Made by a program: the position numbers and the translations under genes. A stretch of 46,238 nt of DNA from an uncultured Rhodospirillaceae bacterium (GTDB lineage Bacteria; Pseudomonadota; Alphaproteobacteria; SP197), in the NCBI GenBank assembly GCA_937880925.1, contig CALGGB010000093.1, forward strand, positions 1 to 46,238, given 5' to 3'. The notes beneath the pieces are model-generated. The model was not told the DNA's origin. It saw only the letters and a list, made by a program, of their open reading frames with translations, and made no database searches. How positions within the stretch are numbered: position 1 is the first letter of the stretch; every line of letters begins with the position of its first letter. Below are positions 25,470 to 33,224 of the stretch, piece after piece.

Positions 25470-26426
25470 TCAGAGGTCTAGCGTCAGCAGGGGCGACTTC
25501 GCCCGGCTGCAGCAGACCATGATGAATTCGCCGCGGGCTTTCTCCTCGTCGTCGAGCACGAAGTCGCGGTGGTCGGCCTCGCCATCGAGCATGACGGTGG
25601 CGCAGGTGCCGCAGATGCCTTCCTCGCACATCGTCTCGACATCGAAGCCGTTGGCGCGCAGCACGTCGACGATGGACTTGTCGGCGGGCACGTCGAAGAC
25701 CTGGCCGGTCGAGGCGATCTTGATCTGGAAGGCCTCGTCGGCATCATGGGTCACGGTCGGATCGACCGAGAAGTACTCGCAATGCACCGTGCCCTTGGGC
25801 CAGTGCGCGCTTGCCTGCTCGCAGGCATGCATGAAACCCGTCGGACCGCAGTAGTAGATATGCGCGCCCTCGCGCACGTTCTTCAGCAGACCGGCAATGT
25901 CCAGGCCGTCGGCCGGATTGCCGTTGTCGTGGTGGAACTGCACCTTGTCGGCGAACGCCGAGCCCTTGATCTCGTCAAGGAAGGCCGTCTTGGCGGGCGA
26001 GCGCGTGCAGTAATGCATCTCGAAGCTCTCGCCGCGGGTGGCAAGCTCCCGCGCCATGGCCAGCATGGGCGTCATGCCGATGCCGCCGGCCAGCAGGATG
26101 TGGTGCTTGGCGCCATCGTGCAGGGGGAAGTTGTTGCGCGGCGTGCCGATGGTCAGCGTGTCGCCTTCCTTCACGTTGTCGTGGAGGTAGGCCGAGCCGC
26201 CGCGGCCGGCCGTCTCGCGCAGCACGGCAATGACATACCGGTCGACATCACGCGGATCGTTCGACAGCGAATACTGCCGGGCGATGCCGTTGGGCAGTTC
26301 CATGTCGATGTGGCCGCCGGCCGTGAACATCGGCAGCAGCCGCCCATCGGGATCGACCAGTTCGAACGAGCGGATGTCTTCCGCTTCCTGGGTGATCTTG
26401 TTGACCTTGACCGTCAGCTTCGTCAT
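25470..26426 (-). CDS. VanB/phthalate dioxygenase-type FMN/[2Fe-2S] reductase
   Basis: A 318-residue electron-transfer protein in the order FMN domain, NAD domain, plant-type ferredoxin. RQYSLSND (about 50-57) binds flavin, LLAGGIGMTPM (about 111-121) and YCGP bind NAD, and the iron-sulfur cysteines are C267, C272, C275 and C305 or C306. Such reductases pass electrons from NAD(P)H to a terminal oxygenase (vanillate, phthalate or carnitine oxygenases). The ribosome site TAGGAG fixes the start. No Rieske or other known oxygenase is encoded in the window; the upstream same-strand neighbour is the unrecognised His-rich protein. A carnitine monooxygenase reductase role is an alternative, given the nearby BKACE. 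Confidence 0.92.
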   Translation of the reverse strand: MTKLTVKVNKITQEAEDIRSFELVDPDGRLLPMFTAGGHIDMELPNGIARQYSLSNDPRDVDRYVIAVLRETAGRGGSAYLHDNVKEGDTLTIGTPRNNFPLHDGAKHHILLAGGIGMTPMLAMARELATRGESFEMHYCTRSPAKTAFLDEIKGSAFADKVQFHHDNGNPADGLDIAGLLKNVREGAHIYYCGPTGFMHACEQASAHWPKGTVHCEYFSVDPTVTHDADEAFQIKIASTGQVFDVPADKSIVDVLRANGFDVETMCEEGICGTCATVMLDGEADHRDFVLDDEEKARGEFIMVCCSRAKSPLLTLDL

Positions 26427-26526
26427 CGACAGCTCCTAGAACCCGGTTGTCACGGCCCGAAGCGGCGGCGGCACGCCAGGCAGCAAAACCCGGAATCGGT
26501 GGCGGGGATGGCGCTCATATAGGACA

Positions 26527-26546
26527 GCTCGCACGAGATTGCGAGC
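26527..26546. promoter_or_regulatory. 20-bp dyad upstream of the reductase gene
   Basis: GCTCGCA (26527-26533) and TGCGAGC (26540-26546) form perfect 7-bp arms around a 6-bp spacer, 100 bp upstream of the reductase start and about 35 bp past the stop of the His-rich gene. It has no T-run, so a regulator-binding site is somewhat more likely than a terminator. A TATATG on the minus strand just downstream could be a -10 element. Confidence 0.45.
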
Positions 26547-26579
26547 CGGAGACGGCCCCAAGCGCCAGTTCTTGCGAAT

Positions 26580-28088
26580 TCAGGCGGCGAGCCGCTGTGC
26601 GATCTCGGGCCAGACCCGATGCGGCCCGGTGGGTGCTGCCACCGCGACCTGTTTGACCGCCGAAACCGCATGCACCCAGTTGTGCGGCGCACGGCAGGCC
26701 CGGTACTCCTCGTAGGCGGCCTGCTGCAGCTTGTAGGCGTGCATCTCGCTCGCGTCCTCGCGGCAGACCAGGCGGCCGGTGAGGGCAAACAGCGCCTGCG
26801 GGTCATAGCCTGCCCGGACATAGGATTCCGCCAGGCGCACGGCCTCGCGCACGCCGTCCTTGGCGACCAGTTCGTTGATCCCGACTTCCAGCCGGGTGAC
26901 GTCGTAACCCTCGATGCCCAGCACACAGGTTTCGATCGCTTCCAGCAGCGCGGGGGCCGAGGCCTCCTCCAGCGCGCCATGGCCTTCCTGCCAGTCCCAC
27001 GAGAGCGTCGCGTCGAGGTAGCGCACCTCATAGGTCCAGGGCCAGCCCAGCAGGCTCATCACCTTGTTGGTGAACGAAACCTCCTCGAAGCCGATCAGAT
27101 AACGCCGCGCGGCAGCGCCGGTGTGGATGTGGACATCGAACGGATTGTTGGAATGGGAGCGCAGGAAGATGCGCCCGCCACCGATGGAGATGCCCTCGAT
27201 CGTGCCTTCCAGCGACAGGCCGTTGCCCATGGCGCGCGCGATGGCCTCGGGCAGGTCGGCGATGATCTTGGTGCGGCCGATCTCGTCGGCAAGCGCGGTA
27301 ATGGCGGCTTCCTCGTGCGGCCCGGTCTTTTGCGGCACGCGCTGCGGCGTCAGACCGTAGGCTGCCACCAGCGCTTCCAGTTCGTGATGGCGGTCGTAGA
27401 AGACGATGCCCTCCTCGACCATCTCGCGGGTGAACTCGCCGTAGGCGTCGAATGAGTGGTGACGCGACAGGTAGCGCACCGCGGGGCGCAGCAGGATCGG
27501 GGCGTATTCCCAGCCGATCGCATCGAGCGCACGCATGGCGTAGATGCAGTAGAGGAAGTAGTGGTCATCGAGCGAGTTGCGTTTGATTGCCTCGGGCAGC
27601 AGCGTCTCCAGAATCTGACCGCGGCTCGCCTTGGCACATGCCACCGTCACGGCGCGCTCGGCAAGCCGCGGCTCGTGATCGTGGATGGCCGCCGCCAGAC
27701 GCTTGAGCGCACGTTCACCATCGACATCCATCTTCAGGTCGTCGAAGGCAACCATGGCGGCCGGACCCATCGACGGCAGGTTGGTGTGCTTGTTGGCGAG
27801 AGCCACGCACTGCAGCACGGGGAAGTTCCCGGCCGCGTCTGCAAGACGTGCGGTCAGGCCCATCACGGCATGGATGCCGGCGACCGGATGGATCGGACCA
27901 CCGTGGTGGTCGGCGGGAAGCTCGCAGGAGCGCGAGACCGCCAGTGCGGCCGCCGCGATCAGGTCGCGTGGGTCCTCGCCTGCTTCCAGGCGGGCGATCG
28001 TGCGTTCCACGATCTCGGCGCGCGGCGTTTCCTCGATGAAACGCACGCGTTCCTCGACGGCGGCTTCGAAGCTGACCAGACGGACCAT
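26580..28088 (-). CDS. Unrecognised histidine-rich protein (502 aa)
   Basis: I do not firmly recognise this family. The protein is soluble, lacks a signal peptide and is rich in histidine (21), many in clusters: DHHGGPIHPVAGIH (60-73), NKHTNLP (99-105), H136/H138, H176, H210-H211, H234-H235, SHSNNPFDVHIHTG (311-324) and HNWVHAV (469-475). The first cluster recalls the His-rich N-terminal domain seen in some Rieske-domain proteins, but no Cys-x-His...Cys-x-x-His Rieske motif is present. The start at 28088 has AAGGAG 6 bp upstream; a further ATG at 28103 abuts that site. A LysR gene is divergent, and the reductase follows 153 bp downstream on the same strand. A metal-dependent oxygenase or hydrolase role is inference. 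Confidence 0.7.
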   Translation of the reverse strand: MVRLVSFEAAVEERVRFIEETPRAEIVERTIARLEAGEDPRDLIAAAALAVSRSCELPADHHGGPIHPVAGIHAVMGLTARLADAAGNFPVLQCVALANKHTNLPSMGPAAMVAFDDLKMDVDGERALKRLAAAIHDHEPRLAERAVTVACAKASRGQILETLLPEAIKRNSLDDHYFLYCIYAMRALDAIGWEYAPILLRPAVRYLSRHHSFDAYGEFTREMVEEGIVFYDRHHELEALVAAYGLTPQRVPQKTGPHEEAAITALADEIGRTKIIADLPEAIARAMGNGLSLEGTIEGISIGGGRIFLRSHSNNPFDVHIHTGAAARRYLIGFEEVSFTNKVMSLLGWPWTYEVRYLDATLSWDWQEGHGALEEASAPALLEAIETCVLGIEGYDVTRLEVGINELVAKDGVREAVRLAESYVRAGYDPQALFALTGRLVCREDASEMHAYKLQQAAYEEYRACRAPHNWVHAVSAVKQVAVAAPTGPHRVWPEIAQRLAA

Positions 28089-28094
28089 GACGAA

Positions 28095-28100
28095 CTCCTT
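28095..28100 (-). promoter_or_regulatory. Ribosome-binding site that fixes the His-rich gene start
   Basis: AAGGAG on the minus strand, 6 bp before the ATG at 28088. It overlaps codons 2-3 of the alternative start at 28103, so the longer form is unlikely. Confidence 0.75.
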
Positions 28101-28169
28101 CATCTCGAACGCAAGGTGACTCTAGCCCAGAATTCGCGCGAAGTTGATTGCCTTCTGCACAGGCAGTCT

Positions 28170-28185
28170 ATATCCGAATTGATAT
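28170..28185. promoter_or_regulatory. Dyad overlapping the LysR gene start
   Basis: ATATC (28170-28174) and GATAT (28181-28185) are perfect inverted arms with a 6-bp spacer, in an AT-rich patch. The right arm covers the first two bases of the LysR start codon. It lies in the divergent region with the His-rich gene, where a LysR-type autoregulator would bind. Confidence 0.4.
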
Positions 28186-29107
28186 GATACGCCGTCGCTG
28201 GATTCCCTCGACCAGCGCGCTTCTCGCCTTCGAGAGCGCGGCGCGGTTCTGCAACTTCAGCCGGGCGGCCGACGAACTTGCCACATCCCAGTCGGCGATC
28301 AGCCGCCATATAGCGACCCTGGAATCGCGTCTGGGCTGTCGCCTCTTCGACCGCAGCGAGAAGCGTCTGCGCCTGACCGGCGAGGGCGAGCAGTTCCATC
28401 GTGCCGTAATCACCGGGCTGGAGGGTATCCAGTCGGCCGCCATGGCGATCGCCGGCGGCGGGGCCGACGACCACCTGACCCTGGCCTGCACCCACGAGAT
28501 CTCCCACCTTTACCTGATGCCCCGCTTCGAGGCCCTACAGGAGGCTCTGGGCGGCCAGACCGGTATCCATGTCATGACCGCCGATTACGACTTGATCGAT
28601 GCCGTGCCCGACGCGGGGATCGATCTGGTTCTGGCCTATGAGGCTGGCGAAGGCCCGGCCGAGGACCGCGTTGTGGCGCTGCCCGAAGCGGTTGCCCCGG
28701 TCTGCGCCCCGGCCTGGGCAGAACGCCATCGCGCCATGCTCGACGGGCCGGTCACTGGCTGGTCCGATCTCACCCTGCTCGATATGACGCGGCGCAGCCG
28801 CGGCTGGATGACCTGGCAGGACTGGTTCGCCCAGTGCGGCGTGCCCGGGGCACCACCGGCACGGCTGGGATTCGACAACTATGTCTATCTGCTTGAGGCT
28901 GCCGCGGCCGGGCGCGGCCTGGCCCTGGGCTGGCGCGGTCTGATCGACCGCTACCTGGCCAACGGCAACCTGGTGGTCGCCACTGAACGCTGGGCCCTCA
29001 GCCCGCACCCGCTCTATGCCCGCCTGACCCGGCGCGGCCGCGGACGGCCCGCCGCAAGGGCCTGCCTGGCCCATCTGGGCCGCCTTGCCGGGGAAGGACG
29101 CCCATGA
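28184..29107 (+). CDS. LysR family transcriptional regulator (GcvA-like)
   Basis: A 307-residue LysR protein. The N-terminal winged helix reads ALLAFESAARFCNFSRAADELATSQSAISRHI with a LFDR end, and the substrate-binding domain follows. It resembles GcvA/AmpR-type regulators in the WIPSTSALLAFE start. It probably controls the divergent His-rich gene and possibly the reductase beyond it. An inverted repeat overlaps its start, consistent with autoregulation. There is no clear ribosome site before the ATG at 28184, which may mean weak translation. Its stop overlaps the RNA methyltransferase start (ATGA), an unusual coupling of a regulator with an RNA modification enzyme. The effector is unknown. 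Confidence 0.87.
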   Translation: MIRRRWIPSTSALLAFESAARFCNFSRAADELATSQSAISRHIATLESRLGCRLFDRSEKRLRLTGEGEQFHRAVITGLEGIQSAAMAIAGGGADDHLTLACTHEISHLYLMPRFEALQEALGGQTGIHVMTADYDLIDAVPDAGIDLVLAYEAGEGPAEDRVVALPEAVAPVCAPAWAERHRAMLDGPVTGWSDLTLLDMTRRSRGWMTWQDWFAQCGVPGAPPARLGFDNYVYLLEAAAAGRGLALGWRGLIDRYLANGNLVVATERWALSPHPLYARLTRRGRGRPAARACLAHLGRLAGEGRP

Positions 29108-30366
29108 GCCGCAAGCAGGCAACCGTCGCGGTCGATGTCGGCGCGCTGGGAGCGCGCGGCGACGGCATCGCCCATTGGGAGGGCCAGCCCCTGTTCGTCG
29201 CCGGTGCCTTGCCCGGCGAACGCGTGCTGGTGCGCCCCGGCAAGCCCCGTGGGGAAGGCCGCGAGGCCGTTCTCGTTGAGATTCTCGAGGCAGCACCGCA
29301 GCGTTTCGCTCCGCCCTGCGCCCATTTCGGCGTCTGCGGCGGCTGCGCCGTGCAGCATCTGGAGCCTGCGGCCTATGCCGCCTGGAAACACGACCAGTTG
29401 CTCGAAACCCTGCGCCGGCGCGGCTTTGCCGATCCGCCGCTGCTGCCACTGGAAAGCGCCCCTCCGGGGGCACGCCGCCGGGCGCGGTTCGCCCTGGCTC
29501 CCGCCCGCACGGGCCTGGCGCCTGCCTTCCGCGCCGCGCGCAGCCACGACCTCGTCATTCCCGCCAACTGCCCCGTGCTCGACGCCGAGCTGCTGCCGGC
29601 AGCCCGCGCGCTGGCCGGCGTCCTCTCCGAACGCGGCGTCCTCGAACTGGAGGTCACGCGCACCCTGGCCGGCATCGATGCCATGGTGATCGCGTGCCGC
29701 GCGCCCACGCCCGACGAGAGCTTCGACCTCGCCGACATCGCCGAACGTACCGACCTGGCGCGCATCGCCTGGCGCGAGGAGGGCCGCCCGCCCTACCTGC
29801 TGGCCGACCGCCGCACGCCCCGCCTGAACGCCGGTGCGGTCGAGGTCGCCCTGCCCGCCGGCGCCTTCGTCCAGCCCACGGGTTGGGGCGAAGCAGCCAT
29901 CGGCGCACGCCTGGACGCCATCCTGCCGGCCGCCGGCACGGTCGCCGACCTGTTCGCCGGCTGCGGCCTGCTGGGTTTCGCGCTCGGCCCACAGCGGCGC
30001 GTCGAGGCCTTCGAAAGCGTCGCCGCCATGGTTGCGGCCGCGCGCCAGGCCGCCATGGCAGCCCAGCGGAATACCTTCCGCGCGACCCAGCGCGATCTCG
30101 AACGCTCCCCGCTCGATGCCGCCGAACTCGCCCGCTTCGATGCCGTGGTGCTCGACCCGCCGCGCGCCGGTGCCCGTGCCCAGGCCGAGGCGCTGGCGGT
30201 CTCCGCCGTGCCGACGGTCGCCTATGTCTCCTGCCATCCCGGCAGCTTTGCCCGCGATGCCCGCACGCTGGCCGACGGCGGCTATGAAATGCTTTCCCTT
30301 GCCCCCCTTGACCAGTTCCTGTGGTCTCATCATCTGGAACTGGTCGGTCACTTCGCCCGTCGTTGA
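29104..30366 (+). CDS. TRAM-domain m5U RNA methyltransferase (RlmD/TrmA family)
   Basis: A 420-residue SAM-dependent methyltransferase that makes 5-methyluridine, most likely in 23S rRNA. An N-terminal TRAM domain (about 1-65) is followed by the iron-sulfur cysteines C72, C78, C81 (CAHFGVCGGC) and C156. The SAM motif is ADLFAGCGLLG (about 281-291), the catalytic proline motif is LDPPRAG (350-356), and the nucleophile is C377 in VSCHPGS, where most homologues have SCNP. The ATG overlaps the stop of the LysR gene by 4 bp. A short hairpin follows the stop and separates it from greA. Which uridine it modifies cannot be told from sequence. Confidence 0.92.
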   Translation: MSRKQATVAVDVGALGARGDGIAHWEGQPLFVAGALPGERVLVRPGKPRGEGREAVLVEILEAAPQRFAPPCAHFGVCGGCAVQHLEPAAYAAWKHDQLLETLRRRGFADPPLLPLESAPPGARRRARFALAPARTGLAPAFRAARSHDLVIPANCPVLDAELLPAARALAGVLSERGVLELEVTRTLAGIDAMVIACRAPTPDESFDLADIAERTDLARIAWREEGRPPYLLADRRTPRLNAGAVEVALPAGAFVQPTGWGEAAIGARLDAILPAAGTVADLFAGCGLLGFALGPQRRVEAFESVAAMVAAARQAAMAAQRNTFRATQRDLERSPLDAAELARFDAVVLDPPRAGARAQAEALAVSAVPTVAYVSCHPGSFARDARTLADGGYEMLSLAPLDQFLWSHHLELVGHFARR

Positions 30367-30367
30367 C

Positions 30368-30385
30368 GCATCGCTCCGGCGATGC
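30368..30385 (+). terminator. Short hairpin after the RNA methyltransferase gene
   Basis: GCATCGC (30368-30374) and GCGATGC (30379-30385) form a perfect 7-bp stem with a TCCG loop starting 1 bp after the stop. There is no T-run, so it is a weak terminator or mRNA-stabilising structure at best. Confidence 0.35.
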
Positions 30386-30438
30386 CAATACGGACGCAGG
30401 GACGCATTTGTCATTTCGAGGCAAGCAGGAGAACCAAC

Positions 30439-30906
30439 GTGCCTTCGCCCATCACGCCGGAAGGCTACGAGCGACTCCAGGAGGAGTTGAAGCGGCTCAA
30501 GAACGAGGAGCGGCCCGCGATCGGGCGCGCGCTCGAAGAGGCGCGCGGTCATGGCGACCTTAAGGAAAACGCCGAATATCACGCGGCCAAGGAGCGCCAG
30601 GGCATGACCGAGGCGCGCATCCGCCAGCTCGAGGGGATCATCGGCGATTCCCAGCTTGTCGACATCCGCCGCCAGCCCACCGACCGCGTTGCCTTCGGCG
30701 CGCAGGTCACCGTGGTCGACCTGGAGACCGAGAAGGAAGCGAGCTACCAGATCGTGGGCGAGCACGAATCCGATCTCGACCAGGGCCGCATCTCCATCGT
30801 CAGTCCCCTGGCGCGCGCTCTTATGGGCAAGACCGTGGGCGACGACGTGGTCTTCACCACGCCCAAGGGCGAACGCGAACTCGAAGTCACCGCCATCAGC
30901 TACTAG
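30439..30906 (+). CDS. greA: Transcription elongation factor GreA
   Basis: A 155-residue GreA. The N-terminal coiled coil shows MTPEGY-like PITPEGYERLQEELKRL and the tip motif GDLKENAEYHAAKE, whose acidic residues stimulate RNA cleavage by stalled RNA polymerase. The C-terminal FKBP-like domain ends ISIVSPLARALMGKTVGDDV. The GTG at 30439 is chosen because an AGGAG site lies 8 bp upstream and the family begins a few residues before TPEGY. It is convergent with the GST gene, 4 bp apart. Confidence 0.95.
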   Translation: MPSPITPEGYERLQEELKRLKNEERPAIGRALEEARGHGDLKENAEYHAAKERQGMTEARIRQLEGIIGDSQLVDIRRQPTDRVAFGAQVTVVDLETEKEASYQIVGEHESDLDQGRISIVSPLARALMGKTVGDDVVFTTPKGERELEVTAISY

Positions 30907-30910
30907 AACG

Positions 30911-31606
30911 CTAGAGCCGCATGTCGGCGGCGGTGGTGCCGTTGGCTGATGCGTCGGCGTACTTGGCGTAGGCGGCGATGTGGTAGGCATCGTCCTTCAT
31001 GGTCGCGCGCACGGCGGAGCGCTCCTGCATCGCCGCAAGCCATTCGCGCAGCCTGCCGCATTCCTCGGGCAGTTCGATGCCGCGGTATTCCCGGAGCATG
31101 GCCAGTCGCTCCATGTGCGGGTAGATGGCAAGATCGGCGAGCGTGAGCTGGTCACCCATCCACCACGGGCCTGAGCGCCGTTTCGCCAGTGCCTCGCGCT
31201 CCATGAAACGCAGGCAACCCAGAATGGTCTCCCGGTAGAGTTGCTGTTTCTCGGGTTCATCGCGCGCCAGCAGCACCTTGTAGGTCGCCGGCACGAACTT
31301 GACGTCGTCGTGGGCGATCCAGATTCGCATCGCGGCACGTTCCGCTGCGCTCGAAGGTGTCAGGGGCGGCGCGGGGAAGGCCTCGTCGAGGTATTCGTTG
31401 ATGATGTTGGATTCCCAGACGCGCACATCACCGTGCAGCAGCACCGGCACCTTGCTGTAGGGCGAGACCTCGGCAAACCAGGCGGGTTTGTTGCGCAGGT
31501 CGATCTCGACCATTTCGCAGTCCAGCCCCTTCTCCAGCAGCGCAAGACGCGTGCGTTGCGCATAGGGGCAGACTTCTGCGCTGACCAGCTTCAGATCCGT
31601 CGTCAT
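30911..31606 (-). CDS. Glutathione S-transferase family protein
   Basis: A 231-residue GST. The thioredoxin-like N-terminal domain has the CPYAQRTRLALLEKG start with a candidate active cysteine C13, the cis-proline in SKVPVLL, and the glutathione-binding WESNIINEYLDE. A helical C-terminal domain contains LTLADLAIYPHMERL. The cysteine-first active site is like omega or lambda-type and related bacterial GSTs, which act as thiol transferases or reductases more than as conjugating enzymes. The ATG at 31606 has GGAG 8 bp upstream. It follows the DMT transporter gene by 54 bp on the same strand. Confidence 0.9.
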   Translation of the reverse strand: MTTDLKLVSAEVCPYAQRTRLALLEKGLDCEMVEIDLRNKPAWFAEVSPYSKVPVLLHGDVRVWESNIINEYLDEAFPAPPLTPSSAAERAAMRIWIAHDDVKFVPATYKVLLARDEPEKQQLYRETILGCLRFMEREALAKRRSGPWWMGDQLTLADLAIYPHMERLAMLREYRGIELPEECGRLREWLAAMQERSAVRATMKDDAYHIAAYAKYADASANGTTAADMRL

Positions 31607-31660
31607 AACCCGCACTCCGCCATTGTCTGAGAGCAGTCTAGAGTGACCAGGGGCCCTGTC

Positions 31661-32590
31661 CTACTGATGCACGGGCGGCTGTGGCTCGGGACCGGGCGGC
31701 GGCACCGGGCGCGGATGGCCGCGCCGTATCGTCTCGCGGTGCAGGATGTAGAGACCGGCGCCCACGATCAGCACGATGCCGCCCGCCGCGATCGGATCGG
31801 GCAGGGTGCCGAAAACGACAAAGGCCGTGAAGGTCGTGAAGACGACATGGATGTAGGAAAGCGGCGCCAGCAGCGAGGCCTCGCCCTCCGAATAGGCGCG
31901 GATATGGCTGAAATGGGCCATCAGGCCGAAGATGCTGATCCCCAGCAGAAACAGCCACTGCTCCCCGCTTGGCATCTCCCAGAGCCAGATCATGGGAATG
32001 CCAAAGAGCGTGGCCATGCCGAGCACGCTGTAGAACAGGCTGGTGCTGGTTGAATCGGCGAGGCCGATACGCCGGGTCAGGATGGCGTAGATCGCCGAGA
32101 ACAGGGCATCGCCCAGGGGCAGCAGGTACATCCAGTGGCGCACGCCCATGCCCGGCTGGATGATCAGCAGGGCGCCGGCAAAGCCGATCAGGCAGGCCAT
32201 CCAGCGGCGCCAGCCGACCAGTTCCTTCAGGAAGAAGAAGGCGATCGCCGTCATGAACAGCGGCGAGACGAAGACGATCGCCACCGCATCGCCCAGCGGC
32301 ACTTCCTGCAGCGAGAAGAAGAAACAAAGGCCCGCGCCCATCAGCAGGGCCGAGCGCATCAGTTGCAGCTTCGGGTAATTGGTCCGGGCGATGGCGATGG
32401 GCGAGCGGCGCACCAGCAGGGGCAGCGCCAACACCGTGAACAGGGCACGCAGCCACAGCACCTGGATCGGGTTCATCGACTCGTTGTCGACCAGCTGCTT
32501 GCCGAAAACCTCGACCCCCACGAACAGTACGTTCGCCGCCATCAGCCAGGCAGCGGCGCGCAGGTTCGCGGTCCACACGATAGGCGCCAT
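31661..32590 (-). CDS. DMT superfamily (EamA) transporter
   Basis: A 309-residue inner-membrane protein with about ten hydrophobic helices arranged as two EamA repeats. PLGDAVAIVFVSPLFMTAIAF in the first and EASLLAPLSYIHVVFTT in the second are the usual helix motifs. The C terminus is proline-rich (HPRPVPPPGPEPQPPVHQ) and cytoplasmic. Family members export or import small metabolites; S-adenosylmethionine and amino acid carriers share the LGDAxAixF pattern. It lies between gcrA and a GST gene on the same strand, but the 65-bp gap to gcrA does not prove an operon. Confidence 0.87.
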   Translation of the reverse strand: MAPIVWTANLRAAAWLMAANVLFVGVEVFGKQLVDNESMNPIQVLWLRALFTVLALPLLVRRSPIAIARTNYPKLQLMRSALLMGAGLCFFFSLQEVPLGDAVAIVFVSPLFMTAIAFFFLKELVGWRRWMACLIGFAGALLIIQPGMGVRHWMYLLPLGDALFSAIYAILTRRIGLADSTSTSLFYSVLGMATLFGIPMIWLWEMPSGEQWLFLLGISIFGLMAHFSHIRAYSEGEASLLAPLSYIHVVFTTFTAFVVFGTLPDPIAAGGIVLIVGAGLYILHRETIRRGHPRPVPPPGPEPQPPVHQ

Positions 32591-32655
32591 GGCGGCCCCA
32601 GCCCCGAAACGGCCCGCCCGTCGCTAGGGACAGTCGCGGCCGGTAGCAGATGGAA

Positions 32656-32715
32656 TCAGGAGGAGGCCGACGACGATGCGGTCGAGGAGGATGAGGAAGA
32701 CGACGAAGAGGAGGA
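32656..32715 (-). repeat. Low-complexity serine-codon tract at the gcrA 3' end
   Basis: The coding strand here is a run of TCC, TCT, TCG and TCA codons giving 11 consecutive serines followed by mixed Ser/Thr/Ala. The strict absence of AGC/AGT, common elsewhere in the window, points to growth from a TCC/TCG microsatellite. Confidence 0.7.
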
Positions 32716-33144
32716 ACGGTCGCGCGAGTTCGACTTCGTCACGTAGGCGATCGCGCAGTGTTCCGGGCAATAGGGTTTGCTGGGCGTCACCTGGCGGCCG
32801 CAGAAGTGAAAGTCGTCGTCACCGGGATCGCCAAAGGGCCAGCGGCACATCTGCGGGCCCAGATCGATGATGTCGCCGATCTTCTCGGCCGGCTTGGCCT
32901 TGGCGGGCTTTGCCGCCTTGGGCTTGGTGGGTGCAGCAGCAGCGGCCTTGGCGGCCGGTGCCGCGGTGGTGCTTTCGGCGGATTTGCCCGAAATCGGCGA
33001 GGGCCGGGGCTTGAGCCCCAGACGATGGGACTTGCCGACCACGGCATTCTTGGAGACGCCGAGTTCGCGACCGATCTCGGCCGTCGACAGGCCCTTGGTC
33101 CACAGCTTCTTCAAATCCTCGATTTTTTCGTCGGTCCAGCTCAT
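32656..33144 (-). CDS. gcrA: GcrA-type cell cycle regulator with poly-serine tail
   Basis: A 162-residue GcrA homologue. The N-terminal DNA-binding domain is WTDEKIEDLKKLWTKGLSTAEIG...GVSKNAVVGKSHRLGL. The C-terminal sigma-70-interacting part includes MCRWPFGDP, FHFCG and YCPEHCAIAY. In Caulobacter, GcrA is recruited by CcrM-methylated GANTC sites and promotes cell-division genes. A lysine/alanine/proline linker (about 60-88) joins the two parts. The last 19 residues (144-162) are almost all serine, encoded only by TCN codons, which is unusual. The ATG at 33144 has GGAG 7 bp upstream. Confidence 0.92.
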   Translation of the reverse strand: MSWTDEKIEDLKKLWTKGLSTAEIGRELGVSKNAVVGKSHRLGLKPRPSPISGKSAESTTAAPAAKAAAAAPTKPKAAKPAKAKPAEKIGDIIDLGPQMCRWPFGDPGDDDFHFCGRQVTPSKPYCPEHCAIAYVTKSNSRDRSSSSSSSSSSSTASSSASS

Positions 33145-33224
33145 GACCGCACTCCGTCCGTTTGTTTTGTCTGGGAAGCGATTGCGTGGGCTCGCCTGGC
33201 GCGCACCATCGCGGTAGTGCGTCC

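Noticed and set aside
2513-28122. GANTC (CcrM-type) sites near starts at 2513, 23765 and 28118
   Set aside because: With about 66% GC a GANTC is expected roughly every 300 bp by chance, so three near starts is not informative despite gcrA being present.
27456-28187. 243-residue plus-strand frame opposite the His-rich gene
   Set aside because: No family motif, and the minus-strand gene has a perfect AAGGAG site and a coherent protein.
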